Part shown: positions 16,277 to 24,593 of the stretch, piece by piece | Layout of the letters: each line of letters begins with the position of its first letter | Numbering within the stretch: position 1 is the first letter of the stretch | Source: Knoellia subterranea KCTC 19937 | GTDB lineage: Bacteria > Actinomycetota > Actinomycetes > Actinomycetales > Dermatophilaceae | Assembly: GCF_000768685.1 (NCBI RefSeq) | Contig: NZ_AVPK01000004.1 | Span: 124,001-188,000 of the forward strand | DNA length: 64,000 nucleotides | Direction of reading: 5' to 3' | Made by a program: the position numbers and the translations under genes | The notes under the pieces: model-generated | The model's database searches: none | Told to the model about the DNA's origin: nothing | Seen by the model: the letters and a program-made list of their open reading frames with translations, nothing else

Positions 16277-16602
16277 GTGATCCTCCAGGGTCCGAATCCG
16301 ATGATGAGGGCGGCGATGGCGAGCGCGACGAGTCCGACGAGGTAGGCGAGCACGATCCGGGTGTCGCCGAGCAGGCATTTCGACCGCAGCAGCCCGGCGC
16401 GGCGTGCTCGGGCGTAGCCGACGGCGCCGAGAGCGGCGAAGAACGCGAGGGCGATCGGCCCGAGGAGCCAGCCGAGGAGGGCAACGGTGGCGAAGATGCA
16501 GAGCCGCAACGGATCGAACGGTGTTGCGGCAGAGGCTGAGGTCGCCGTCGGCGGTCCGTCGTCGAGGGGCACGATGCGCGGATCCAGCGTGGGATCACTC
16601 AC
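16273..16602 (-). CDS. Small membrane protein, operon member
   Basis: A 109-residue protein with a polar N-terminus of 35 residues and three hydrophobic segments (near residues 38-62 and 78-103), including LGWLLGPIALAFFAALGAVG and ARRAGLLRSKCLLGDTRIVL. Its CLLGDTRIVLAYLVG segment resembles small membrane proteins found beside radical SAM enzymes, but I cannot name a family. The GTG start overlaps the radical SAM stop (16599-16602) and its own stop overlaps the next start. Confidence 0.7.
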   Translation of the reverse strand: MSDPTLDPRIVPLDDGPPTATSASAATPFDPLRLCIFATVALLGWLLGPIALAFFAALGAVGYARARRAGLLRSKCLLGDTRIVLAYLVGLVALAIAALIIGFGPWRIT

Positions 16603-18185
16603 GACCGGCTCCCCGTTGTCGGACGCCCCGTCGCGGTGGAGATCCGGGTGCGGGACAGTGGTGCCCACGCCTGGACCGCGCAGAACGGCGCGCACTGGTG
16701 GGCATCCGTCTCGGCGTTGACCGTCGCCACGTGGACGCAGCACTGGGTGAGCCGCTCCTCGATCATCGTGTTCATGTCCATGAATGGCTTGACCGTCACC
16801 CGGAGGACGCGCTCCCCGAGCAGCGATCGCAGCCGCTCCCGCTGGCCCGGCAGCCGCGACGTGGCCAGGGTGGCGAGGGTGCCGATCCCGAGGTCACAGT
16901 TGGCGCAGATGTCCTTCCAGATGGAGGCCATCGACGGGTGCGACAGCGACGACTGCTCGCTCAGCAGGTCGAGGAGTGAGTCCTTGACGATGGACTTCAT
17001 CGCTGCGGGGATCGTGTCGTCGGCGATGCGGTTGGCGAGGAGGTCGGGTTCGAGGTCGAGCCATTCCTTGAGGCGGTCGTGGCCGATGAGCGAGGTGAGC
17101 GACCGCCACTCGTCGGCGTCGTCGCGCAGGAGGTAGCCGACGGAGCAGCAGTGCGGGTGACTGCACGGCAGGGCGGTGAGGTCGCGCCATGTCACCTGCC
17201 CACCGGTCTGTCCCTCGAGCCGCGCGAGGACCCCGGTGTGGGTGAGGCGGTCGAGGGGGTCGATGCCACTGCCGCGTCCGCTGCCGAAGACGGGTTGGAT
17301 CGTCACGCCTCCGACGTAGGGCGTGTCGAGAGCCCGCTTGATGACGTGCCCGATCTCGTCGTCGTTGACGCCCAGCTTGGCCGTCATCGTCAGCGTCGTG
17401 AACACGCCTGCGGCAGAGAGGCGTTCGATCGCCCGCTCCTTGAAGCGCCGGATGTCCGCGCCACGGTGGTGGATCGACGCCTCGGCGGACTCACCGTCGT
17501 ACTGGAGGTAGACCTCGACCCGCTCCCGGTGTCGACGCAGCAGCTCGATGAACGCGTCGTCCTGGGCGATGCGCAAACCGTTGGTGTTGATCAGGATTCG
17601 CACGATCGGTCGGGCCGTGACGGCGTCGAGCAGCTCCTCGAGCCACGGGTAGAGCGTGGGCTCGCCGCCGGAGAGCATGAGGACGTCGATGCGGCCGTTC
17701 TCGCGCGAGAGCCGGGTGTCGATCGACGCGAGCACCGACTCGAGCGGTGCGACCGACGCCAGTGCCGGCGACGACTCGGCAAAACACGTCGGGCACTTGA
17801 GGTTGCAGTGGTCGAGCAGGTCCTCGAGCAGGATGCACGTGTGCTGGGTCTGCATCTGCGGCAGCCCGTCCTCGTAGGCACTCGGCACCGGCTTGAAGTT
17901 GCCGGTCGTGTCGGGCCCGTGAACCTTGGTGGGGGCCGTCCACTGCTCGAGGTAGGTCAGGATCTCGGGCGACTCGTCATAGAGCGTTCGCACCAATCCG
18001 TGTGTGGCACAACCTCGTTCGAGCCAGACGCGCCCGTCTCGCACCGCGAGCCAGCCGCTGAGCCGCTGCACCTCCGCCAGCGGCCGATCGGGAGACTCCT
18101 CGTGGCACAACGGGCAGAACGCGTTGACGTAACGGTGCACGCGATAGTCGCGCAACGGCATACCGGATCCGCGGGACTCGCTCAC
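16599..18185 (-). CDS. Radical SAM enzyme, Tes-like (lipid-modifying candidate)
   Basis: A 528-residue enzyme. The N-terminal zinc-ribbon-like part (FCPLCHEESPDRP, then LERGCATHGLVRTLYDES) and the radical SAM loop LLDHCNLKCPTCFAES, with CxxxCxxC cluster ligands, match the layout of tetraether synthase (Tes) and its bacterial relatives. SAM-binding LMLSGGEPTLYPWLEE follows. The C-terminal third carries further Cys (CSHPHCCSVGY, CANCDLG, CCVHVAT and CAPFCAVQAW), consistent with additional clusters. Tes enzymes join hydrocarbon tails of membrane lipids through C-C bonds; the neighbouring Lgt-like gene, coupled by a 4-bp overlap, supports a lipid or lipoprotein substrate. The substrate itself is inference. 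Confidence 0.8.
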   Translation of the reverse strand: MSESRGSGMPLRDYRVHRYVNAFCPLCHEESPDRPLAEVQRLSGWLAVRDGRVWLERGCATHGLVRTLYDESPEILTYLEQWTAPTKVHGPDTTGNFKPVPSAYEDGLPQMQTQHTCILLEDLLDHCNLKCPTCFAESSPALASVAPLESVLASIDTRLSRENGRIDVLMLSGGEPTLYPWLEELLDAVTARPIVRILINTNGLRIAQDDAFIELLRRHRERVEVYLQYDGESAEASIHHRGADIRRFKERAIERLSAAGVFTTLTMTAKLGVNDDEIGHVIKRALDTPYVGGVTIQPVFGSGRGSGIDPLDRLTHTGVLARLEGQTGGQVTWRDLTALPCSHPHCCSVGYLLRDDADEWRSLTSLIGHDRLKEWLDLEPDLLANRIADDTIPAAMKSIVKDSLLDLLSEQSSLSHPSMASIWKDICANCDLGIGTLATLATSRLPGQRERLRSLLGERVLRVTVKPFMDMNTMIEERLTQCCVHVATVNAETDAHQCAPFCAVQAWAPLSRTRISTATGRPTTGSRS

Positions 18186-18973
18186 AGCGCCACCTCCACC
18201 GGCGTTGGGGACGGGACCACACGATAGGCGCCGGAGCGCCAGCGCCACGCGATCCGCACGACGACGAGCGGCACCGTCACCGCGAGGAACAGCTGCGGCC
18301 GGGTCAGCCCCGCCCACACGACCTCGTTGCCGCGCACGAACTCGACGAGGAACCGGAAGATCCCGTATGCCGCGACGTACCAGACGAACGTCTCTCCCGG
18401 AGGGAGATCCTTGCGTCGCAACCAGAGCCACAGTGCGACGAAGGCGGCGAGATGGAAGGCGATCTCGTAGACGAACGACGGGTGCAACGGCACGCCAGCG
18501 ACGCCGCCGGTCGCGGCCGCGGCGCCCGGGTCGAGGGTGATGCCCCACCCGCCGCCGGTGGGTGTGCCCGGCTTCTCGGTGAGGAGGCAGCCGATCCGCC
18601 CGACCGCCATGCCCAGGGCGACGGCCGGGGCGAAGAGGTCGCCGGTGCGCAGCCGGTATCCCGCGACGCGTTTGGCGACGTGCACTCCGAGCCAGGCACC
18701 GACGAGCCCACCAAGGATCGACCGGTTGCCGTAGGCCCACTGCTCGACGAGGGACGCGTTGTCGCGCAGGTCGACGTGCTGGAACCAGGTGCCGAGCCGC
18801 ATGAACAGGGCGCCACCGACGAGCGCACCCATGACGACCTGGAGGAGCCGTTCGTCCCGCTGACCGCGGCGCCGTGCCTCGACGAAGAACACCGCCGCAG
18901 CGGCCAGAACGCCGAGCGCCACGAAGAGCTCGTGGCTCGGGATCGGGCCGATGCGGGGGATCACGTGTCCCAC
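18182..18973 (-). CDS. Lgt-like diacylglyceryl transferase family protein
   Basis: A 263-residue polytopic membrane protein with the Lgt fold: SHELFVALGVLAAAAVFF, the glycine-rich RSILGGLVGAWLG, the catalytic-region AVGRIGCLLTEKPGTPTGG and HPSFVYEIAFHLAAF, ending in FRFLVEFVRGNEVVW. GRIG and the ER/EF-RGN motifs contain residues essential in E. coli Lgt; the usual HGGLIG motif is RSILGGLVGA here, so the essential His seems missing. It is therefore more likely an Lgt paralogue than the housekeeping enzyme. It leads a five-gene coupled operon with the Tes-like radical SAM enzyme. Confidence 0.78.
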   Translation of the reverse strand: MGHVIPRIGPIPSHELFVALGVLAAAAVFFVEARRRGQRDERLLQVVMGALVGGALFMRLGTWFQHVDLRDNASLVEQWAYGNRSILGGLVGAWLGVHVAKRVAGYRLRTGDLFAPAVALGMAVGRIGCLLTEKPGTPTGGGWGITLDPGAAAATGGVAGVPLHPSFVYEIAFHLAAFVALWLWLRRKDLPPGETFVWYVAAYGIFRFLVEFVRGNEVVWAGLTRPQLFLAVTVPLVVVRIAWRWRSGAYRVVPSPTPVEVAL

Positions 18974-18998
18974 CCTCCCACCGAAGGCGTCAAGGACG

Positions 18999-19026
18999 CG
19001 TCAAGATCGCGCGAGGGGTCTTGACG
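18999..19026. promoter_or_regulatory. Inverted repeat between Lgt and APC genes
   Basis: CGTCAAGA and TCTTGACG are perfect 8-bp arms 12 bp apart, lying in the 73-bp spacer between divergent genes. TTGACG on the plus strand could also be a -35 element for the permease. The site may be an operator for either gene. Confidence 0.5.
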
Positions 19027-19046
19027 TGGGCCTACGGTGAGGGATC

Positions 19047-20682
19047 GTGACGACTCCTGTGCCCCCGGGGCCCATCAAGAAGTGGCTCCTCGAGGTGGAG
19101 GACGCCGACCCCGGCGGCTATTACGAGGGCGAGCGGGAGGTCGAGCGCAAGGACCACGCCCAACCGTGGTGGCGGGTCATGTGTCTCACCGGTGTCGACT
19201 ACTTCTCGACACTCGGATATCACGCTCGTCCTCATCGCACTGCTCGCGGCGGTCTTCCTCAAGGGCTTCAGCGAGGCCATCGGGGTGGCGGTCGTCCTCG
19301 TCGTGAGCTACCTCGGGCTCAGCGCCGTCGTCCTGGCGCGCGGCGTGTGGGAGGTCGCCCAGCACCCGACCGTCTTCGGCGACTGGACCGACCACATGAA
19401 TGCGGCGCACGCGATGCCCTTCGGGATCATCGCGGCCTCACTGCTCGTCTTCCCCGCGCTCGCCCTGGGCCTGTCCGGCTTCGAGACCGGCGTCGTCGTC
19501 ATGCCGCTCGTCAAGGGCGACCCGGCCGACACCCACGAAGCCCCGCTCGGTCGGATCCGCAACGCCAAGAAGCTGCTCACGTCGGCGGCCCTGATCATGA
19601 GCGTCCTGCTCGTCGGATCCTCCCTCGTGACAACGCTACTCATCCCCGAGGAGGCGTTCCAGCCGGGAGGTGAGGCCAACGGTCGCGCCCTGGCCTACCT
19701 CGCCCACGAGCTGTTCGGCGACGGGTTCGGCACGGCCTACGACGCGGCGACGATCGACATCCTGTGGTTCGCCGGTGCGAGTGCGATGGCCGGCATGCTC
19801 AACATCGTTCCGCGCTACCTGCCGAAGTACGGAATGGCGCCCGACTGGGCGAGCTCGACCCGTCCGCTCGTCCTGGTGCTCTCCGCCATCGCTGCCGCAG
19901 TGACGATCGCGTTCAAGGCGGACGTCGACGAGCAGGCGGGCGCCTACGCCACGGGTGTCCTCGCGCTGATGACCTCGGCGGCGATCGCGGTCTTCCTCAC
20001 TGAACTGCGGCGGCGCCACCGCAGTGCGGCGCTGTTCTTCGCCGTGGTGAGCGCAATCTTCGTCTACACGTTCGTCGTGACGATCGTCGAGCGTCCGGAG
20101 GGCCTCATCATCGCCGGGCTCTTCATCGCGATGATCCTTGTCGTCTCGGTGGCTTCGCGGATCTCGCGCAGCACCGAACTGCGGTTGCGCGACGTCGTCT
20201 ATGACGATGGTGCCGCGCGCCTCATCGACCGCACGAGCGACGGGCTGAACCCGCTGCGCTTCATCGCCAACAAACTCCATGCGGGCGACGATGCCGAGTA
20301 CGAGCACAAGAGCCTCGACGTCCGCATCGACAACCACCTCAAGGGCTGGCAGAAGGCAATCTTCATCGAGGTGGAGATCACCGACGCGAGCGACTTCGAC
20401 TCACCCGTGTCGGTGCGCGCGGTCCGCGTCGGTCGCCACGAGATCCTGCGCGCGTCGGGGACGTCGGTGCCGAACGTGCTCGCTGCGGTCTTCCTCGACA
20501 TCCGCGACCGCACGGGCATCCCCCCGCACGGCTACTTCGAGTGGAGTGACCGCGCGCCCGGCGCGAACGTGCTGCGCTTCCTCCTCGCCGGCGAGGGTGA
20601 CGTCCCGCCGCTCACGCACGAGATCCTGCGCCGCGCCGAACCCGACGAGGAGCGCCGCCCCAAGGTCCACGTCGGCGGCTGA
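19047..20682 (+). pseudogene. APC-family amino-acid permease with internal deletion and frameshift
   Basis: The first frame gives the normal N-terminus of this family, ending in [19 protein letters not shown] around 19211. The next expected block, which holds the first membrane helices, is absent. Sequence resumes at 19217 in a different frame with [20 protein letters not shown] and then runs unbroken to the stop at 20682, including the C-terminal soluble part ([20 protein letters not shown]). I estimate more than 100 residues lost. The junction reads GGATATCACG, and GATATC fits both sides, suggesting deletion between short repeats. The 496-residue distal part has an in-frame ATG at 19192 but would lack the core of the transporter. 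Confidence 0.8.
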
Positions 20683-20718
20683 CCGGCCACCCTGCCGCGG
20701 TCGCGCCCTGCACGAAAC

Positions 20719-20790
20719 GGTTCGCGAACCTTCTCGTGACTCGATCACCGGATCGATCCGGTCATCGAGCCACGTCGTGGTTCGCGAACC
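20719..20790. repeat. Paired palindromes GGTTCGCGAACC around a 30-bp near-palindrome
   Basis: Two copies of the perfect 12-bp palindrome GGTTCGCGAACC (20719-20730 and 20779-20790) flank CTCGATCACCGG...CCGGTCATCGAG (20740-20769), itself palindromic apart from one C-C mismatch. The whole 72-bp block is symmetric about 20755. Located after the broken permease, it could be a transcription terminator, a protein-binding site or a remnant element. Two octamer copies (20812, 20871) follow. Confidence 0.75.
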
Positions 20791-20932
20791 GCTTTGGGTC
20801 AAAGGCATCGCGTATGCCGCCCGCTCACCCTCGCGTCCCCAACTCGCCAATTCCTCCCCTCCGGGACGCGGTATGCCGCCCGCCGGTCGTGCGTTGGCGG
20901 GCTCGGCTCAGGCGTCCCCCGAGGACGAAGAC

Positions 20933-21007
20933 CGGCTCGGGAGCCTGGCGGCCCCTCCCGAGCCGCATCGATGAGGCTCGGGCGACCTGACCCGGCTCCC
21001 GAGCCGG
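20933..21007. terminator. Two GC-rich hairpins at the LuxR 3' end
   Basis: CGGCTCGGGA (20933-20942) pairs with TCCCGAGCCG (20956-20965), and CCGGCTC (20992-20998) pairs with GAGCCGG (21001-21007). They share the CGGCTCGGG motif and lie between convergent genes, so they are probable terminators for the minus-strand LuxR gene. The rest of the 340-nt gap (20683-21021) shows no coding sequence. Confidence 0.6.
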
Positions 21008-21021
21008 ATTGAGCGACTGGC

Positions 21022-23955
21022 TCAGGGGATGAGGCCGCGCTCACGGGCGATGGCAGCGGCCTCGGTGCGCGACGACGCCCCGAGCTTGGCGAGGATCCGG
21101 GAGACGTGCACGCTCGCCGTCTTGGTCGAGATGAAGAGCTGCTGCCCGACCTGGCCGTTGCTCAGGCCCCGGGCGACGAGTTCGAGCACTTCCTGCTCGC
21201 GTGCGGTGAGCGTCTCCGCCGACCCTGCCGTGTCGGAGCCGAACGCCTTGCGCCCGGCCCCCGCGCCGTGGAGTTCGTCGAGTTCGGCCAGGAGTGGTCC
21301 CGCCCCCAGTCGAGCAGCCACAACACGTGCAGCCTCGGACTCGCGCCGCGCACCAGCTGCGTCACCCGTCGCCGCGAGCACCGCGGCCAGGCGTGCCCGC
21401 GAGCGAGCGGTCTCGTAGGCGTGCCCGTAGCGCTCGAACGCCTCCACCGACGCCACCCAGGCGGCCACCATCTCGGCCGGGTCCGGGGGCGTGCCCGTGC
21501 CGAGGCGCCACTGGAGTCGGAGCAGCTCGGCGCGCAGGCGGAGGTTCCACGCCCACGTCTCGGTGTTGGTCTCGTCGAGCGCCTCAGTCGTCGGCTCGCG
21601 CACCCCCCGCTGCGGCATGGCGACGATCTGGTCGACGCCCTCCATCATCGCCTCGAGGTCGGCTACGGCCCGGCGGTGCAGCGCATCCGACAGGGTGGGC
21701 GCGGCGCTCGCGGCCTGACCGGCGACAAGTGCGGCGAGTCGAACGATGGCGTGGAAGCGACCCCAGGTGCGTTCGAGGAAGTCAATGGCGTCGCGAGCGA
21801 TGTCGAGGGCCCGGGTGAGGTCGCCCTGCCGCCCGTAGTGCTCGACCGCAGGCATGACGAGCTGCACGACGCCGAATCCGTCGACGTGCCACCACGAGCG
21901 CACCGCCGCGATCTCCTGATCGGCAATGTCCTCGCCCCGCCCCGCGCGCACGAGCATGAGCGCCGCGTCGAAGAACGAACGCCCGGGCTGGGGGAGCGCA
22001 GGGTCGGTGACGTGGAGCCGTCGCCGTGCGCCGTCCCAGTCACCGAGCTCGTATGCCGTGAGCCCACCGATGAGGAGCGACTCCAGGGCAAAGGGGGAGA
22101 ACTCGAGGTGGAGCTCGCGGGCTAGTGCGGCTCCCTTGTCGTAGTGCTCCAGGGCCCGGACGAGGTTGCCGCGTCGGTGGTGCATCGTCGCGGCCTGGTG
22201 GTGGATGCGGATGCGCAGCGGGTCGGGCCGGTCGCCGAGGTCAGCGAGTAGTCGGTCGATGTGCGCCTCGAGCGCGTCGAGATCGTCGTGGACCTCGATG
22301 ACGCGCGACATGACCGTCCGCACCTCGGTGAGCGCGCCGGGCAGGTTGAGGCGCTGGGCGAGCGCGGTCGCCTCGTCGCCGAGCTGGGCGGCCTCGGTGT
22401 ATTGCCGCGTGTCGACGAGCTGCTGCATGTGGGCAGTGAGGACGAACAGCCGTTCCGGGGTGTCCTCAGCGGGGACGAGCGCCATCGCCTCGGCGGTGAG
22501 CGCCGGCCCACGTTCACCGACGGCGAGGTCGATGAGTCGGGCCCGGTTCGCGCACGTGGCGAGCAGTCGAGCCCGCATCACCGGGCTCTGGTCGTCACCG
22601 GGGTGCTCGATCCGGTCCTGGAGGAGCTGGACCGAGCGCACGACGTCCCCGGCCGACAACGCCGCATCGGAGGCCTCGAGACTGACCTCGTCGCGTTCGG
22701 GGGCCGACTCCGGAAGCCAGCCCATGGCCTGCTCGAGGTGCGCGAGGGCGTCGGCGGGGCCGCCGGCGGCCAGGTCCTTGCGGGCCGCCCGTCGCGAGGC
22801 GGCGACGGCGGTCTCGAGGTCGCCCGAGGCGGCCGCGTGTCGAGCCAGCTCGGACGCGGGGCCGAGCGTGGGATCGGAAGCCAGCGCCGCGGCATACGCG
22901 CGGTGAAGTCTCATGCGCGGCCCGGGCAGGAGGTCGTTCGTCGTCGTCTCACCGATGAGGGCGTGCCGGAACGTGTACGCCGGTGGCCAGCTGGTCTCGA
23001 TGACGTGGCGTTCGACGCCCTCCGCGATGGCCTCCTCGAGCTCGGGCTCGGTGAGGTCCACCAGCTGCAACAGGAGGTCGTGGCTGATGGTGCGTCCTCC
23101 GAGGGCCATGGTGCGCACGACGTGCTGGGCCGGATCAGAGAGCTGGTCGACGCGAGCCCACAGGACACGGCCGAGATTGCCGGTGATCGGCTGGCCGGAC
23201 ACGGTGCTCGCAGCGAGCTCCTCGGCGAAGAACGGGTTGCCCTCGGCGCGGCGGGTGATCTCGACGGTCGTGCGCTCGTCGAGGTCCGGTGACTTCGCGG
23301 AGGTGACGATGTCGCGGATGGCGCTGTCCGCCAACGGTTGCAGGTCGAGGCGCTCGACTCCCGCGATGCGTGCCCAGACGGCAAGGGTCTCGTGGAGCGG
23401 GTGCTGGCGGTGCAGGTCGTCGGAGCGGTAGGTCACGACGAGCGCGACGGGCGAGGAGAACCCACGGGTCAGCAGCAGCGTGAGGAGGTCTCGTGAGGAG
23501 TGGTCGGCCCAGTGGGCGTCCTCGATGACGACGAGCAAGGGGGCGACCTCACCGACGGCGGTGAGCAGGGCGTGGACACCTTCGGCGACTTGGCTGGGTG
23601 AGCTGGGCGCGACCGACTCGTCGCGCGCCCCGGGCAGGAGGGCCGCGAGTCCGGGCCGAGCGGCGACAGCGTCCTCGACGACGTCGGGGACCAGCTGCTG
23701 CAACCGGGCGACGAGCTCGGTGAAGGGGAGGTGGGCGACGCCGCTGCCGGACTGGCCGACGCAGTGGCCCCAGGCGACGGTCCATCCGGCTGCTTCTGCG
23801 TCGGCGGAGACGGTGGCGAGCAGGCTGGACTTGCCGATGCCGGCGTCTCCGGACACGACGACACCGACCCCGCGGGGATCGTCGAGTCCGAGGATCTCGG
23901 TGATCCGGGCGAGGTCGGCGTCGCGTCCGACGAGCTCGCGCACGGGAGGAGTCAT
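21022..23955 (-). CDS. Large LuxR-family (LAL) regulator with AAA ATPase
   Basis: A protein of about 977 residues. Residues 5-330 form an AAA/STAND ATPase: LVGRDADLARITEIL, Walker A VVSGDAGIGKSSLLA and Walker B PLLVVIEDAHWADHS. The middle 500 residues are TPR-like helices for effector or partner binding. The last 65 residues are a GerE/LuxR helix-turn-helix (LTAREQEVLELVARGLSNGQ, then VSRILAKLGASSRTEAA). This is the MalT-like LAL architecture. The ligand is unknown. The ATG at 23955 is preferred; a GTG at 24015 is possible and would add 20 residues. No obvious target operon is adjacent. Confidence 0.88.
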   Translation of the reverse strand: MTPPVRELVGRDADLARITEILGLDDPRGVGVVVSGDAGIGKSSLLATVSADAEAAGWTVAWGHCVGQSGSGVAHLPFTELVARLQQLVPDVVEDAVAARPGLAALLPGARDESVAPSSPSQVAEGVHALLTAVGEVAPLLVVIEDAHWADHSSRDLLTLLLTRGFSSPVALVVTYRSDDLHRQHPLHETLAVWARIAGVERLDLQPLADSAIRDIVTSAKSPDLDERTTVEITRRAEGNPFFAEELAASTVSGQPITGNLGRVLWARVDQLSDPAQHVVRTMALGGRTISHDLLLQLVDLTEPELEEAIAEGVERHVIETSWPPAYTFRHALIGETTTNDLLPGPRMRLHRAYAAALASDPTLGPASELARHAAASGDLETAVAASRRAARKDLAAGGPADALAHLEQAMGWLPESAPERDEVSLEASDAALSAGDVVRSVQLLQDRIEHPGDDQSPVMRARLLATCANRARLIDLAVGERGPALTAEAMALVPAEDTPERLFVLTAHMQQLVDTRQYTEAAQLGDEATALAQRLNLPGALTEVRTVMSRVIEVHDDLDALEAHIDRLLADLGDRPDPLRIRIHHQAATMHHRRGNLVRALEHYDKGAALARELHLEFSPFALESLLIGGLTAYELGDWDGARRRLHVTDPALPQPGRSFFDAALMLVRAGRGEDIADQEIAAVRSWWHVDGFGVVQLVMPAVEHYGRQGDLTRALDIARDAIDFLERTWGRFHAIVRLAALVAGQAASAAPTLSDALHRRAVADLEAMMEGVDQIVAMPQRGVREPTTEALDETNTETWAWNLRLRAELLRLQWRLGTGTPPDPAEMVAAWVASVEAFERYGHAYETARSRARLAAVLAATGDAAGARRESEAARVVAARLGAGPLLAELDELHGAGAGRKAFGSDTAGSAETLTAREQEVLELVARGLSNGQVGQQLFISTKTASVHVSRILAKLGASSRTEAAAIARERGLIP

Positions 23956-24019
23956 GAGTGGAAGTATTGACGACTCCACTGACTCCTGCGTCGCGAGGCC
24001 CACTCCGGTGCCCACGATC

Positions 24020-24172
24020 TCAGCGAACGTTGCGGGCGGCCTGAACCCGGGCGCGAACCCGGCGAATGACGTGGAGTGAGGATCCGGGACGCTCGTGCGG
24101 CTCGGAGAACTGACCGTAGCGGGCGAGCATCTCCGCGCGGACCGCTTCGGGGGTGATGAACGAGGTGTTCAT
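24020..24172 (-). CDS. Small hypothetical protein, 50 residues
   Basis: MNTSFITPEAVRAEMLARYG opens a short basic protein rich in Arg at its end (HVIRRVRARVQAARNVR). AAAGGA lies seven bases before the ATG, a good ribosome binding site, and codon use is GC3-rich. The gene lies just upstream of the LuxR gene on the same strand. I do not recognise a family; short proteins of this look are common in Micrococcales. Confidence 0.6.
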   Translation of the reverse strand: MNTSFITPEAVRAEMLARYGQFSEPHERPGSSLHVIRRVRARVQAARNVR

Positions 24173-24412
24173 GGCTGGTCCTTTCCGTGACCGTTGGGTT
24201 GACCTGTGGTGGTCGGTGCCAGCTCCTGCTGACCTCCACAACAGTCGTCGGATGAGGTAGGCGGTCACATCGGGCAGGTGTCGTATTTCCCGCGGGCCGC
24301 TACCTCAGACGCGGTCGCCCGGCTACCTCAGGCGCGCTGCGCGACAACCGAGTGGGTATGCCGTCCGCCCGCCTCCGATGTCTCGCGCACCCCAGCTCTT
24401 GCCTCGCAATAA

Positions 24413-24429
24413 ATACCCCCCTAGGGTAT
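24413..24429 (+). promoter_or_regulatory. CsoR/CstR-like operator
   Basis: ATACCCCCCTAGGGTAT has 6-bp arms ATACCC and GGGTAT around CCCTA. TACC/GGTA palindromes with a C/G run are the usual operators of the CsoR family (copper and persulfide sensors). It lies 57 bp upstream of a DUF4396 remnant. No csoR gene is in this window. The preceding 240 nt (24173-24412) contain two similar CTACCTCAG segments near 24300 and 24324, one octamer (24356) and no gene. Confidence 0.55.
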
Positions 24430-24486
24430 GCTGTTGGACTCGTAGCCGGAACTCTCGCAGCACAATTCGATGCACAGGAGCGCACG

Positions 24487-24579
24487 ATGAACTCTCGCAA
24501 CGCCATGGCAGCCAGTGCGACGCTGCACTGCCTCACCGGGTGTGCCATCGGTGAGATCGCCGCCAACCTGATCGAGTAG
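24487..24579 (+). pseudogene. DUF4396 protein truncated to 30 residues
   Basis: The ORF MNSRNAMAASATLHCLTGCA continues IGEIAANLIE and stops. ATLHCLTGCAIGE is the diagnostic N-terminal motif of DUF4396 membrane proteins, which normally run to about 150-200 residues with several helices. AGGAG stands six bases before the ATG and a CsoR-like operator further upstream, so the promoter end looks intact. Everything after residue 24 of the family consensus is lost, and the neighbouring gene on the other strand begins its stop codon 15 nt later. A functional mini-protein with a Cys-x3-Cys site cannot be excluded. Confidence 0.65.
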
Positions 24580-24593
24580 TCACGACCGCCTGG

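Noticed and set aside
18182-18973. Housekeeping prolipoprotein Lgt
   Set aside because: The HGGLIG motif with its essential His is replaced by RSILGGLVGA, so I call it only an Lgt-like paralogue.
24487-24579. Leader peptide or attenuator
   Set aside because: The sequence matches the DUF4396 N-terminus and no run of one regulatory amino acid or alternative hairpins follows.
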